From a virus, in the IMG/VR virus record IMGVR_UViG_3300027896_000093, positions 1 to 41,208 of that record: 41,208 nucleotides of DNA. The stretch is one strand, 5' to 3'. The notes below the pieces were generated by a model. It had not been told where the DNA came from, did not search any database, and was given only the letters and a program-made list of their open reading frames with translations. Positions within the stretch are counted from its first letter, which is position 1; each line of letters starts with the position of its first letter. The position numbers and the translations under genes were made by a program. Shown here in pieces: positions 7,112 through 15,564 of the stretch.

Positions 7112-9364
7112 ATGGCGTACCCAAAGCATCCAGATACCGTTATGGTCAAAGCCGATAACTATAGCTATACCAAAAATATAACAGAATATCATATCTGGAA
7201 ATACTACGATTCTATAAAGTCAAAGCTTATACCAATATTAAAAGGATCTGATTTATTTATTGTACTAAAAACAGCTAAAGACAGTATTTATATGAGGCAT
7301 CCTTTTGACAGTAAGACTGCTTTTATTAGAATAAATAATGCAGAGCAATTTGATAAGTATAACACAGGACGTGTAGTAGAGTTTCATTTGACTAGCCCCC
7401 AAATGACAGATCTTATGGTACTCGATATGGATCCTGCCAAAAATCTTCAATGGTCAGATATAAAACAACGTACTCTACAGCTCTATGACTATCTTAATGC
7501 CAGAAAAGAATTTAAAAAAGTAGAAATATACTATACAGGCGCTAGGTCTTTTCATATATGGTGCTATTTGAAATCTAAAAAAGATATAGACTCAGTACGT
7601 AATGAGTGGAAAGAAATCCTTAAAAAAGATTTTCATGATAAGGACTACTATACTGTCGATGAGAAAAGTCCCAAGAAAAATCAACTTAATATAGACTTCT
7701 CACCAGTAAAGGTAAATGGTGGATTTGTAGCGCCCTTTTCTATCCGTGTCGATACTGGGCTAGTAAGTACTGAAGTACCTGCTAAAAAGCTATCGGCATT
7801 TAAAAAGACAGACAGTACTATAGATAAAGTATATAAGAAGACCTTAAAAAAAGAGTTTCCGTGGGATATAGAAAAAGAAAATAAAAAAGCTTTTAGATTG
7901 GTACTGGCTTATTATGGCTTAGCCACTCTTACACAACCATTAGTGTCTCGACCACCGTACGTAGGTGATCAGATCACTTATAAAACATCAAACAATAAGT
8001 ATGTTAAAGAAGAACTTGTTAAAGGCTATAGGGGCAAGTTTGTTATACAAAAACACCAAGCTACAAGTTTGCACTTTGATCTTCGATTAGAATTTCCAGT
8101 TTCATCTTTAAGAGACTCTCTTGAACCCCAAGCAAAACTTACTGGTGAAAAGAATACTGCTCCAGATAAAGCTGGTACTGTATATAGATCGTTTGCTATC
8201 CCAAAGCATAAGCTACCTACCTATCACAATAAGCTATTAGCCATGGAAACAGAAGATCATGCAATGTCATGGGGGACTTTTGAAGGTACCATAGAAGAAG
8301 GTTATGGGGCGGGTACAGTCGAGATATTTGATAAAGGTACTTTTGAGCTATTAGACGCTACTTACGATAAAAAATATATTATAGAATTTAAAGGTAAAGA
8401 CATAAAAGGTATTTTTGCTCTTATAAAGACTAGTGCTAAGACATTTTTATGGGTAAAAGTAAAAGACAAAGAAAAATACGCTTCTGTAATTGATTATCCA
8501 AGGCAAGAATTACTACCTGAGCTGTGGGAATTTATAGATGAGATACCTCATATAAAAGACATTTATAGAGATAAGATTACCCTTGATTTATATAAAAGTG
8601 CTGAAATACACTTTAAGAATCCTCAAAATTGGATAATAAGGCTTACAGTAACGGGATCTATGACTACTAATTTATACAGCGACCTGTCTGACTTGGATGT
8701 GAATGTAGAGATAGACTATGATAAATTTAGATCCAATAATCCTGATATTTCTCTATCTGATGATTATTTACTACGTAATTTTATCAGAGATAAGATTTAT
8801 CCTGACGTAAATAGCTATTTTTTAGATGACCTAAAAATTAAGTACTTTATTATTGGGGTAGGGCACTGCCTTACAAGTGACTTTAAATATGATCTTACTG
8901 ATGAAAAATGGTTAGGAGAAGCTCCAAGGCTATACCCCTTAGAGTATAATCCTGATAAAATTTTTGAAAAGGAAAAGGCTATCGCTTTACAGGCCATTAA
9001 AATATATGATATGTACATAGAGGATATAATTACAAAGTTAAAGGAGTATGAAAAGCTTACAAGTTATTTAAAGGTCTTTGATAATAAGAAATTTCATTCT
9101 TTAAAAGATACTCTTTATAAAGATTTACAAAATAACATAAATACACTCAAAAGATGGGATGACATACAGCCAAAGTTCAGGAATATGAGATATAAGCTAC
9201 CGAAAGAAAAATTAAAGTATCCTTATATTGACATTAATGAGAATTGGGAAGCTCATAATATTATCTTTAAGTACTTGGAATTCTTTGATTATTCTAACTT
9301 AATATGGCTGCTAAAAAGCCGTCTTACCGAAGAACAAAAGAAAATAGTAGAACAGCTGATTTAA
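7112..9364 (+). CDS. LigD-like primase-polymerase / 3'-phosphoesterase / nucleotidyltransferase fusion
   Basis: 750 residues with three domains. Residues about 20-260 are a LigD-type archaeo-eukaryotic primase-polymerase: VLDMDP (Asp105, Asp107), TGARSFHIW (His148), and NIDFSPV...VAPFSIRV (third acid Asp195). Residues about 305-455 are a LigD phosphoesterase: FVIQKH (His315), LHFDLRLEF (His321, Asp323, Arg325), EDHAMSWGTFEG (His383) and GYGAGTVEIFDKG. Residues about 505-640 carry TGSMTTNLYSDLSDLDVNVE, the G-S...D-x-D signature of pol-beta-type nucleotidyltransferases (Asp527, Asp529). The last 100 residues are helical. Bacterial LigD uses the first two domains to fill in and trim broken DNA ends before ligation. 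The start follows GGGAG and overlaps no gene; the ATP ligase ends two bases upstream. The third domain's substrate is unknown. Confidence 0.85.
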   Translation: MAYPKHPDTVMVKADNYSYTKNITEYHIWKYYDSIKSKLIPILKGSDLFIVLKTAKDSIYMRHPFDSKTAFIRINNAEQFDKYNTGRVVEFHLTSPQMTDLMVLDMDPAKNLQWSDIKQRTLQLYDYLNARKEFKKVEIYYTGARSFHIWCYLKSKKDIDSVRNEWKEILKKDFHDKDYYTVDEKSPKKNQLNIDFSPVKVNGGFVAPFSIRVDTGLVSTEVPAKKLSAFKKTDSTIDKVYKKTLKKEFPWDIEKENKKAFRLVLAYYGLATLTQPLVSRPPYVGDQITYKTSNNKYVKEELVKGYRGKFVIQKHQATSLHFDLRLEFPVSSLRDSLEPQAKLTGEKNTAPDKAGTVYRSFAIPKHKLPTYHNKLLAMETEDHAMSWGTFEGTIEEGYGAGTVEIFDKGTFELLDATYDKKYIIEFKGKDIKGIFALIKTSAKTFLWVKVKDKEKYASVIDYPRQELLPELWEFIDEIPHIKDIYRDKITLDLYKSAEIHFKNPQNWIIRLTVTGSMTTNLYSDLSDLDVNVEIDYDKFRSNNPDISLSDDYLLRNFIRDKIYPDVNSYFLDDLKIKYFIIGVGHCLTSDFKYDLTDEKWLGEAPRLYPLEYNPDKIFEKEKAIALQAIKIYDMYIEDIITKLKEYEKLTSYLKVFDNKKFHSLKDTLYKDLQNNINTLKRWDDIQPKFRNMRYKLPKEKLKYPYIDINENWEAHNIIFKYLEFFDYSNLIWLLKSRLTEEQKKIVEQLI

Positions 9365-9416
9365 TAATACAATTCAACCAGATAAGCCTGTTCTGAAGCG
9401 CGTTTTCTACTAATAA

Positions 9417-9623
9417 GTGCCTTTTTATATGTTGGTTTTTTGCTTACCTAGTCTGGAAATAAAGAGCAACAGGATTGTTAAAAAGATTATAATAGGTAAA
9501 ACTGTGCATATTAGTGTAGAAGAGGTACATTTAAATGCTGGGCATATGCCTGTACCTGATATAGTCATAGAACCAGAGGTAAAGAAATCTAAAAATTTAT
9601 GGAAGAAGAAAGATAGTCTTTAA
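9417..9623 (+). CDS. Small basic hypothetical protein (doubtful)
   Basis: At most 68 residues from GTG 9417; ATG 9429 is an alternative start. Neither has a convincing ribosome binding site. The C-terminal part (HISVEEVHLNAGHMPVPDIV, then a Lys-rich tail) looks like real protein; the N-terminal part is less convincing. No domain, membrane segment or catalytic motif is recognised. It fills the space between the LigD-like gene and the metallopeptidase-like gene on the same strand. The real start could differ or the frame could be non-coding. Confidence 0.35.
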   Translation: MPFYMLVFCLPSLEIKSNRIVKKIIIGKTVHISVEEVHLNAGHMPVPDIVIEPEVKKSKNLWKKKDSL

Positions 9624-9663
9624 TAAAGCTTTTTTAAACAGTAGAATAATAACGTAGGAATTT

Positions 9664-9984
9664 ATGAGAAAAAAATTAAAAATTGGAGCTTTGGATTGGG
9701 ACTATGATGATTGTGCCAGTGCTAAAGAGATGGGGGATGAACTAGGTAATTGTGATTATGAAAAATTGAGCATTAAAATAAAAAGAAAAATGCCTGAAAA
9801 TGTTAAAAAAGTAACAATTTTTCATGAAATTTTTCATAGTTTTTTTTTCTCCGGCGGAAACTCTCCTAAAAATGAAGAAGATGTTGTAGACTTACTGGCT
9901 AATCAATTTGTTATGTTCATTCAAAATAATCCTAATTTTTTTAAGAAAATATTTTTTAATAAAAAAAAAAATCTCTGTAATTAG
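9664..9984 (+). CDS. Small HEIFH putative zinc metallopeptidase, phage ImmA/IrrE-like
   Basis: 106 residues. ATG follows TAGGA by five bases. It has the zincin signature HExxH as TIFHEIFHSFFF (residues about 55-66), followed by an acidic helix NEEDVVDLLANQFVMFIQNNP that would supply the third ligand (Glu or Asp). This layout, a short strand-rich N-terminus with HExxH and then E-x(3)-LAN, is common in small phage proteins related to ImmA/IrrE peptidases. The target is unknown; ImmA cleaves repressors. The C-terminus is encoded by an 11-A run (9961-9971) that makes the last residues prone to frameshift. It is not obviously part of either the repair cassette or the tail operon. Confidence 0.65.
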   Translation: MRKKLKIGALDWDYDDCASAKEMGDELGNCDYEKLSIKIKRKMPENVKKVTIFHEIFHSFFFSGGNSPKNEEDVVDLLANQFVMFIQNNPNFFKKIFFNKKKNLCN

Positions 9985-10002
9985 CTCAACTGTAGCCTCT
10001 TC

Positions 10003-10032
10003 TTTATAAAAGCCAACTTCTAAGAGTATAAT
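10003..10032 (+). promoter_or_regulatory. Possible sigma-70-like promoter for the chaperone/tape-measure operon
   Basis: The 113-base gap 9985-10097 is the longest gene-free stretch. It holds a perfect TATAAT at 10027-10032 and TTTATA at 10003-10008 with an 18-base spacer. Transcription would begin about 10039, 59 bases before the first chaperone-like gene. The -35 box matches only four of six positions, and AT-rich DNA gives such matches by chance, so this is tentative. Confidence 0.3.
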
Positions 10033-10097
10033 AGTTCTAGTTTACTAATATTTTCAGACTATAAGGATAATTTTATTTAAAATGGAGGATAGAGACG

Positions 10098-10562
10098 ATG
10101 AATCAAAAGATTTTAGACGATCTGAAGAAGTTGAAGACTGTGTATTATGAAGAGAAAGATGTAAAAATTGGAGATGCTCTTACTTTAAAACTAAAGCCTC
10201 TCACCTCAGAAGAAGAAACAGATTCTCATGCGTATGCTATGACATACGAAAGAGGTCTTTCTTATCTTTTTGCATTAAAAAGGGATACGCTTTGTAAGGC
10301 TATTATCAGTTTAAATGGGCAGGATTTACCAGAAATAATTGAAGATAATGAAATAAAAGATACTGAGGGAAAGCCTGAAAAGACACAAAGACATCTATGG
10401 ATAAGGAAAAATATTGTAAAAGGCTGGAATCAGGAATTAGTCGATACAATTTGGAATCATTATAAAACTTTAATGGACGGTATTGAAACAAAAATACACG
10501 GTAATGTAATCGTAGGAAAACTAGATGCTGTAGTGAGTGAGATACTAGATAAGAAAGAGTAA
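10098..10562 (+). CDS. Putative tail assembly chaperone
   Basis: 154 residues, with a strong GGAGG 12 bases upstream of the ATG. The core (VKIGDALTLKLKPLTSEEET, then a helical part ending in LCKAIISLNGQDLP) is the pattern of a small beta hairpin plus helices seen in tail assembly chaperones and baseplate-hub assembly proteins of contractile-tailed phages. The same pattern appears in the next protein (IGNINFVFKTLNEEEYSRI...LYMINGYNIL), so the two seem to be paralogs. The position just before the tape measure gene fits the usual chaperone slot. Its stop overlaps the next start (TAATG). I see no -1 slippery site, so this looks like reinitiation and not a programmed frameshift. Family assignment is by pattern and position only. 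Confidence 0.55.
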   Translation: MNQKILDDLKKLKTVYYEEKDVKIGDALTLKLKPLTSEEETDSHAYAMTYERGLSYLFALKRDTLCKAIISLNGQDLPEIIEDNEIKDTEGKPEKTQRHLWIRKNIVKGWNQELVDTIWNHYKTLMDGIETKIHGNVIVGKLDAVVSEILDKKE

Positions 10563-11662
10563 TGGATAAAAAAAAATATTTTTTTTTAGAAGACCTGTTA
10601 TTTAAAGGTTTTATTCCTTTAAAGATAAAGATAGGTAATATAAATTTCGTTTTCAAAACTTTAAATGAAGAAGAATATTCACGTATCAGTTTAATGAGTG
10701 GCTTTGAGGAAGATCCTAAATACAAATTTAATTATTACTTAAATTATTTGTATTTATCTCTTTATATGATCAACGGCTATAATATACTTTATAAAAGAGA
10801 AGAGCTATATGACACTATTTTGGAATTTTTTAAAAATTTACCTATAGCTCTTTTACACAAATTAATGAAAACTTTAGAACTTCTAATGAAAAAAGCTAAC
10901 GAACAGGTGACTGTTGTTGAATCTTATAGTTATGAGAGCGAATCTAGATATTTTTGGGCTTTTAAGAAAAATCAATTAAACAGTCAAAAAAATACTGGAA
11001 TTTTAGGAAGTGATATTTTAGGTTTAAATAATTTTCAAAAATACTGGATATTTTTAAATTCTATTGAAGATATAAAAGAAAGCTTTGACACACAATACAG
11101 TTTAGCAAAATTTATGGCATCTTCTCATAATCCAAAAGGAGTTAAAAAACTTGAAAATTTAGACAGATTAAAGCGAGAAGAAGAAAAGAAAAGACGAGAA
11201 CGTATAAGATTAAATGGCACCCCTGATGAAAAGAGATATATCTCTGGTCCAACAGAGACCGCAGAAGACTTAGTAAAAGAATTGGATAAGCAAATGCGTG
11301 GTGAAAAAGATGAGCATGACAGAATAATAGAAGAGTATGAAAAGACTTTAAGAGATGAAATGGTAAAACAGCAGACACAACTACAGCAAGTGCGGGAAAG
11401 ATATGATAAAGACACTTCGGAATTAGATAGTGTAGCTGTTATTTCAGAAGAAGAAATGAAAAAACGAATTAAAAAAGTAAGAGAAGGTAAGACTTTTCAA
11501 TTAGAGGCTTCTGATATTGACGAAGAAAGAAGCAAAAAGTTTACGCAAATATACACAACAGACACTGAGGATAAAAAAGAAAAGGAATATGTCAAGCAAC
11601 AGAAGATATTAGCGGCAGAGGCTAGTATAGATAACTTAGATTTTCCAAACCTAAGGAAGTAG
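10562..11662 (+). CDS. Putative tail assembly chaperone with long charged coiled-coil tail
   Basis: 366 residues starting in a TAATG overlap with the upstream gene. Residues about 15-75 match the preceding protein's chaperone-like core. Residues about 75-190 are helical. From about 195 to the end the chain is strongly charged (EEEKKRRERIR, then repeated Lys/Glu blocks), a predicted coiled coil about 150 residues long with a linker around the GTPDEKRYISGPTETAEDL segment. No catalytic motif. Its position directly upstream of the tape measure suggests that it binds the tape measure or guides tail tube assembly. A baseplate hub assembly role is the alternative. The codons just after the start form an A9-TA-T9 palindrome. 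Confidence 0.5.
   Translation: MDKKKYFFLEDLLFKGFIPLKIKIGNINFVFKTLNEEEYSRISLMSGFEEDPKYKFNYYLNYLYLSLYMINGYNILYKREELYDTILEFFKNLPIALLHKLMKTLELLMKKANEQVTVVESYSYESESRYFWAFKKNQLNSQKNTGILGSDILGLNNFQKYWIFLNSIEDIKESFDTQYSLAKFMASSHNPKGVKKLENLDRLKREEEKKRRERIRLNGTPDEKRYISGPTETAEDLVKELDKQMRGEKDEHDRIIEEYEKTLRDEMVKQQTQLQQVRERYDKDTSELDSVAVISEEEMKKRIKKVREGKTFQLEASDIDEERSKKFTQIYTTDTEDKKEKEYVKQQKILAAEASIDNLDFPNLRK
10568..10587. repeat. 20-bp perfect A9-TA-T9 palindrome at a gene start
   Basis: Nine A (10568-10576), TA, nine T (10579-10587), a perfect palindrome without a loop. It covers codons 3-9 of the second chaperone-like gene (KKKYFFL). Both homopolymer tracts are places where polymerase or the ribosome can slip. 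Such runs can also be sequencing or assembly error sites. Confidence 0.85.
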
Positions 11663-11663
11663 T

Positions 11664-14600
11664 ATGGCCGATACACCAACAAAAGAACAAGTATTAACAG
11701 CTAAGGAGCTAAGAGTTGTTTTGTCACAACTAAAAAAACAGGAAAAGGAAACAGCTGAATCGGCCCAATCCGATTTAAAAGCTCTCTCTAAAGAAGCTGA
11801 CATATTTAATAAAAAGATAAAAGAATCAAAAAATGTTTTAAATAAATTAGGAATAGCTTCTTCAGCTTCTTTTAAAGGTTTAATCACTGATATTGATGAA
11901 ACAAAAAAAACAATTACTGATTTACAAAAAACAAAATTCACTTTTGACAAAAAAATAGAAAATATAAAGACCGCGATGAAAGAAACAGCCGCAGCTATTG
12001 CCTTAGGAGGCACTGCTACAAAAGATTTACAAAAACAATTTGATAAACTTCAAGAATCTACAGATAAACTACAGAAAGAGGAACTAGGTGCTGGCTTAAA
12101 AGATGATTTTGATGCATTAGTAAACAGTCTAGCCAAATTACCTAAAGATCAAATAGCTGTATTTTCAAAAATGTTTGACCCAAGTATACAGACGGATGCG
12201 AAAGCTCTTTTAACAGCTATAGAAGATATTGGTAAAGTGAAGGGACTCGATACCAATATTACAGCACAGCTTGATAATATTGAAAGAAAAGCTAAATTAA
12301 TGGAATCTGTTGAAAGTATTGGTAGTACACTTTTTGGGGCAAAAGAAGGTAAGGAACAAGAAGAGGCTCTTCAAAAAAATATAGCAGCGCTTGAGGCTGC
12401 CCAAAAAATGTCAAACGAAAATCTTGATAGAGGTATTGAGAAAGCCAACACTAAATTAATCAATCAGGGTAAAATTCTTGAAGAAACAACAACTAAATTC
12501 GAAGCAATTGTTCCTTCGCAAAAAGTTCTTGAATCAACACTAGAAGGGGCTACTGAGACAATTAAAAGTTGGAAAGATGGCGTCGGCCAATTAATGGCTA
12601 GAGGTATTCCGATAGATAAATCTTTTTTAAACATTGAAGGCTTACGTAAACAGCTTGCCAGTCTCACAGCACTGCAGTTAACTCTTGCAAGTGAGTTAAT
12701 AGCTATAGCTAATAAAGAAGGAACAACAGAAGAGGGAAGAAAACAAGAAGTTATAAAGCTACAAGAAAAATATAATAAAGAATTAGAAAAGACTATAAAA
12801 GATATTAATGACATGCAAAATCTAGGAGACAAAGCCATAGCAACAGCCGAGACTACCGCTTCTGAAATGGCTGGCTCAGCTCAAAAATGGTCAGATAAAC
12901 TTTTAAAGGCCAAAAGTGTGCTAGGCACACTTGGTAAAGATTTACCTATGCTAAAAGGTTTGTTTGATAAATTAGGCGCTGTTGCTGGTGGCGCTGCCAA
13001 AGCGGTGGGCAAAATAGCAATACCATTAGCTGTTTTTTCAGAATTAGGCGCTCTTATTAAAAAAATAGCAGAGGTACAAGCAAAAGTGGCAGGTATGTAC
13101 CAAGAGCTTTATGATACTGGTGTTTTTATAGGCACCTCAGCCGAGACTGTTGGAAAAAAAATGACAACTTCTTTAGCTGATGCCACAAATTTAATAGGAT
13201 TAACAAAAGCTGCTACTGGTTTTGGTTCGGAAATGGCGTTAAGTAGAGACGAAATTGTAGGAATGGTGAAAGCTCTTGATCAAGGAGGTATGGCCGCCAG
13301 AACTTTAGAATCTCAAATGAAAAACATATCAACAACATCAGCTGCTGCGTCTAATAGCCTACTAGGGGCTGCTAATATTGTAAAAACTTTTTCTATGAAC
13401 CTTGGAGTGTCAGATGCCACTATGGGTGAACTGATGGGAAATATGGCCTTTGAATTCAATACGACAATGGGCGGAATGAAAGATGTGTTTACTGATATAA
13501 CAAATGCAGCTCAGCAATCAGGAATGAGTACCAATAAATTTTTAGGAATAGTGCAGACCACTACAGCAGGTGTTGCTTTATTTGAAGATCAAATTAAGTC
13601 AACAGCCAAAACAATATCAGCTCTTGGGCGGAATACCAGTCTTTCAGGAAATCAAATAGAAGATTTAGCAAAAAATGCACAAGGACTTTCCCAAGATATG
13701 ATGCAATCTGTCACAGCCTTTGCCATGATTGGAAAAGGGAAAATGAAAGAGATGGCTGCTCCTGCGGCAGATCGTTTAAAAACAATAAAAGAAGCTGGAA
13801 CAAAAATTCAAGAAAAAATAGATGTTATATTAGCGAAAGGAAAACCATCAACTGCTGATAAAGAGCAATTAGCAGAGCTTAAAAAAAGTTTAGCTTCTAA
13901 TCAATATTCAGCGACTATGCAAGGAAAAATGGTAGACGCTTTAAATTCCGGCAGTGCAACTCAGGCAGGTGCTCTAGTAGAGTTTGCAGATACCGGTACT
14001 AAACTAGAACTTCTCGCTAATTTGGCAAAAAAAGGTTACGATATGAGCGCGGGGGATGCCTTAGTATTCAGAACAATAGCCACCAAACTTGGAGTATCCT
14101 CTAAACAACAAGGCCTTCTACTGGCTAGTGGTGGAAAAATAACTGATGAAATAAAAAAATCTGTAGAAGAATCCTCTAAAGGCGCTGATGATGGCGCTAA
14201 AACTTTTGAAGATTTTCAAAAACAGGCAATTGAAGCACAAAAGCAAACAGGAGCTGCTCAAGTAAAGCTACTTCAGGGTATCTCAGATAGACTTAATCAG
14301 ATACTCGGTGGTTGGGGTGCGTTACTTCAAGGAGTATTATCAATAGTAGGTACTTTATATGGAATAATGAAAATTGCCCCATTAGCAAAGTCAGCATTGG
14401 GTTATTTAGCAGAATTAGTAGCACCCGCTGCTGAAACAGCTGCAGCAGCTACTGAAACTGTTGCGGCTACCGAAGCCGTTGTTGCGGCCACGGCTGCTAC
14501 CGAAACCGCAGCTGTTGGAGCCGCTGGTGTTGCTGGAGCTGTTGGCGGAGTGGCTCTAGCAGGTACCGTTGGTGCTGGAATAGGTGCCGGACTAGGTGTT

Positions 14601-15065
14601 GGATACGGCTTGACAAAACTTGATGAAAAATATTTAGGTAGTGCAGTCGGTAAAGCTGTTACCGGATCTCTAGGAGCTTGGCTTTCTGGGCAATCTGCTG
14701 CTGAAGAAGGATATAAAAAAACCTTAAAGGAGCAAGGACTTACTGATGAAGAAATCTCAAAAAGATTACAAAAAATTTATTCATCAAATAAAGTACAACC
14801 TGTTGAAATTGAAAAAATGCCAACACCCACATTAACGGAGCCTTTATCAATAGATGCAACATCTCTTGCTGCCCCTACTGTACCGGCTATGGGTCCAACA
14901 GCAGCAACAACTCCCGCAGGAACAGCACCACCAGCCTTAGGAGCAACAACAGGTCTTAAAAATGTAATTATAAATATAAATGGGGGGGATCTTGATAGAA
15001 TAAGAAGGGTTGTAAGAGAAGAGCTAATGTTATCACAAAATAGAGTAAATAGAGGAATAGGATGA
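11664..15065 (+). CDS. Tail tape measure protein
   Basis: 1133 residues, start ATG after AAGGAAG. Residues 1 to about 430 are Lys/Glu-rich heptad coiled coil. A hydrophobic Gly/Ala segment follows at about 432-467 (KLGAVAGGAAKAVGKIAIPL), then a long helical section with Gly/Ser (FGSEMALSRDEIVGMVKALD, TTAGVALFEDQIKSTAKTIS). A second hydrophobic Ala-rich stretch is at about 885-980 (repeats of AAAATETVAATE type). The C-terminus ends in NVIININGGDLDRIRRVVRE, a common tape-measure ending. The protein sets tail length and may be injected with the DNA; at about 1.5 angstrom per residue the tail would be roughly 170 nm. It follows the two chaperone-like genes and overlaps the next start by four bases. 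Confidence 0.88.
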   Translation: MADTPTKEQVLTAKELRVVLSQLKKQEKETAESAQSDLKALSKEADIFNKKIKESKNVLNKLGIASSASFKGLITDIDETKKTITDLQKTKFTFDKKIENIKTAMKETAAAIALGGTATKDLQKQFDKLQESTDKLQKEELGAGLKDDFDALVNSLAKLPKDQIAVFSKMFDPSIQTDAKALLTAIEDIGKVKGLDTNITAQLDNIERKAKLMESVESIGSTLFGAKEGKEQEEALQKNIAALEAAQKMSNENLDRGIEKANTKLINQGKILEETTTKFEAIVPSQKVLESTLEGATETIKSWKDGVGQLMARGIPIDKSFLNIEGLRKQLASLTALQLTLASELIAIANKEGTTEEGRKQEVIKLQEKYNKELEKTIKDINDMQNLGDKAIATAETTASEMAGSAQKWSDKLLKAKSVLGTLGKDLPMLKGLFDKLGAVAGGAAKAVGKIAIPLAVFSELGALIKKIAEVQAKVAGMYQELYDTGVFIGTSAETVGKKMTTSLADATNLIGLTKAATGFGSEMALSRDEIVGMVKALDQGGMAARTLESQMKNISTTSAAASNSLLGAANIVKTFSMNLGVSDATMGELMGNMAFEFNTTMGGMKDVFTDITNAAQQSGMSTNKFLGIVQTTTAGVALFEDQIKSTAKTISALGRNTSLSGNQIEDLAKNAQGLSQDMMQSVTAFAMIGKGKMKEMAAPAADRLKTIKEAGTKIQEKIDVILAKGKPSTADKEQLAELKKSLASNQYSATMQGKMVDALNSGSATQAGALVEFADTGTKLELLANLAKKGYDMSAGDALVFRTIATKLGVSSKQQGLLLASGGKITDEIKKSVEESSKGADDGAKTFEDFQKQAIEAQKQTGAAQVKLLQGISDRLNQILGGWGALLQGVLSIVGTLYGIMKIAPLAKSALGYLAELVAPAAETAAAATETVAATEAVVAATAATETAAVGAAGVAGAVGGVALAGTVGAGIGAGLGVGYGLTKLDEKYLGSAVGKAVTGSLGAWLSGQSAAEEGYKKTLKEQGLTDEEISKRLQKIYSSNKVQPVEIEKMPTPTLTEPLSIDATSLAAPTVPAMGPTAATTPAGTAPPALGATTGLKNVIININGGDLDRIRRVVREELMLSQNRVNRGIG

Positions 15066-15562
15066 CCGTAAGGCTTAATTACCCAGCTAACATTCTTACT
15101 TTTAATATAGTGGATGATTTAACAAGTACTCAACTTTCCATATCGTCTCTTCAGATGTATATTAATCCCGGGAATATGAAACAGACCTTTACTAAAAAAA
15201 TAAATAGAACTCAAACTTTTAGTGCTGTATACGAAGAGCATTGGGGAGAAGAGTTAGATGCTATAGCGTGCTCAGGTTCTACAGGTGCTTTTATATCTAA
15301 AGACGGTCTAACTACTATAGATCGAAAAACAAGTGATTCTTATTTAAATTTTAAAAATCTTGTAAATATTTATAGAAACAATGGTTGTATTTATGACCCC
15401 ATGACAGGACAAATTAATAGAGTAGGTTATGTGGAACTTGTTTTTTCAGAAGGGATTTATAGGGGCTATTTTGAAAATTTTAATGTTAACGAAGACGCTA
15501 CGACACCTTTTAGAATTACATATGATTTTATTTTTAAAGTAGAACAAACAATTATAGGATAA
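15062..15562 (+). CDS. Tail tube-like/baseplate hub protein, short paralog
   Basis: 166 residues; the ATG overlaps the tape measure stop (ATGA). The core runs LQMYINPGNMKQTFTKKINR, then VYEEHWGEELDAI, then FKNLVNIYRNNGCIYD, then YRGYFENFNVNEDATTPFRI. The next protein has the same string of motifs, so the two are tandem duplicates. A beta-sandwich of this kind, right after the tape measure, is typical of tail-tube-like proteins that connect the tube to the hub (the place of XkdP or T4 gp48/gp54 in other phages). I cannot say which of these it equals. No LysM or enzyme motif. Confidence 0.55.
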   Translation: MTVRLNYPANILTFNIVDDLTSTQLSISSLQMYINPGNMKQTFTKKINRTQTFSAVYEEHWGEELDAIACSGSTGAFISKDGLTTIDRKTSDSYLNFKNLVNIYRNNGCIYDPMTGQINRVGYVELVFSEGIYRGYFENFNVNEDATTPFRITYDFIFKVEQTIIG

Positions 15563-15564
15563 CT

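Noticed and set aside
9365-10097. A Ku gene completing the LigD-like cassette
   Set aside because: The frames here encode only a 68-residue protein and an HEIFH protein; neither is near Ku length or pattern, and no other gene in the window fits.
10490-10570. Programmed -1 frameshift joining the two chaperone-like genes
   Set aside because: The -1 frame has stops at 10538-10540 and 10550-10552, and no slippery heptamer lies between the last of these and the overlap; TAATG reinitiation explains the layout.
14400-14600. Ala-rich repeat region of the tape measure as a recombination repeat or microsatellite
   Set aside because: Codons vary strongly between copies, so it is low-complexity protein and not a DNA-level tandem repeat.
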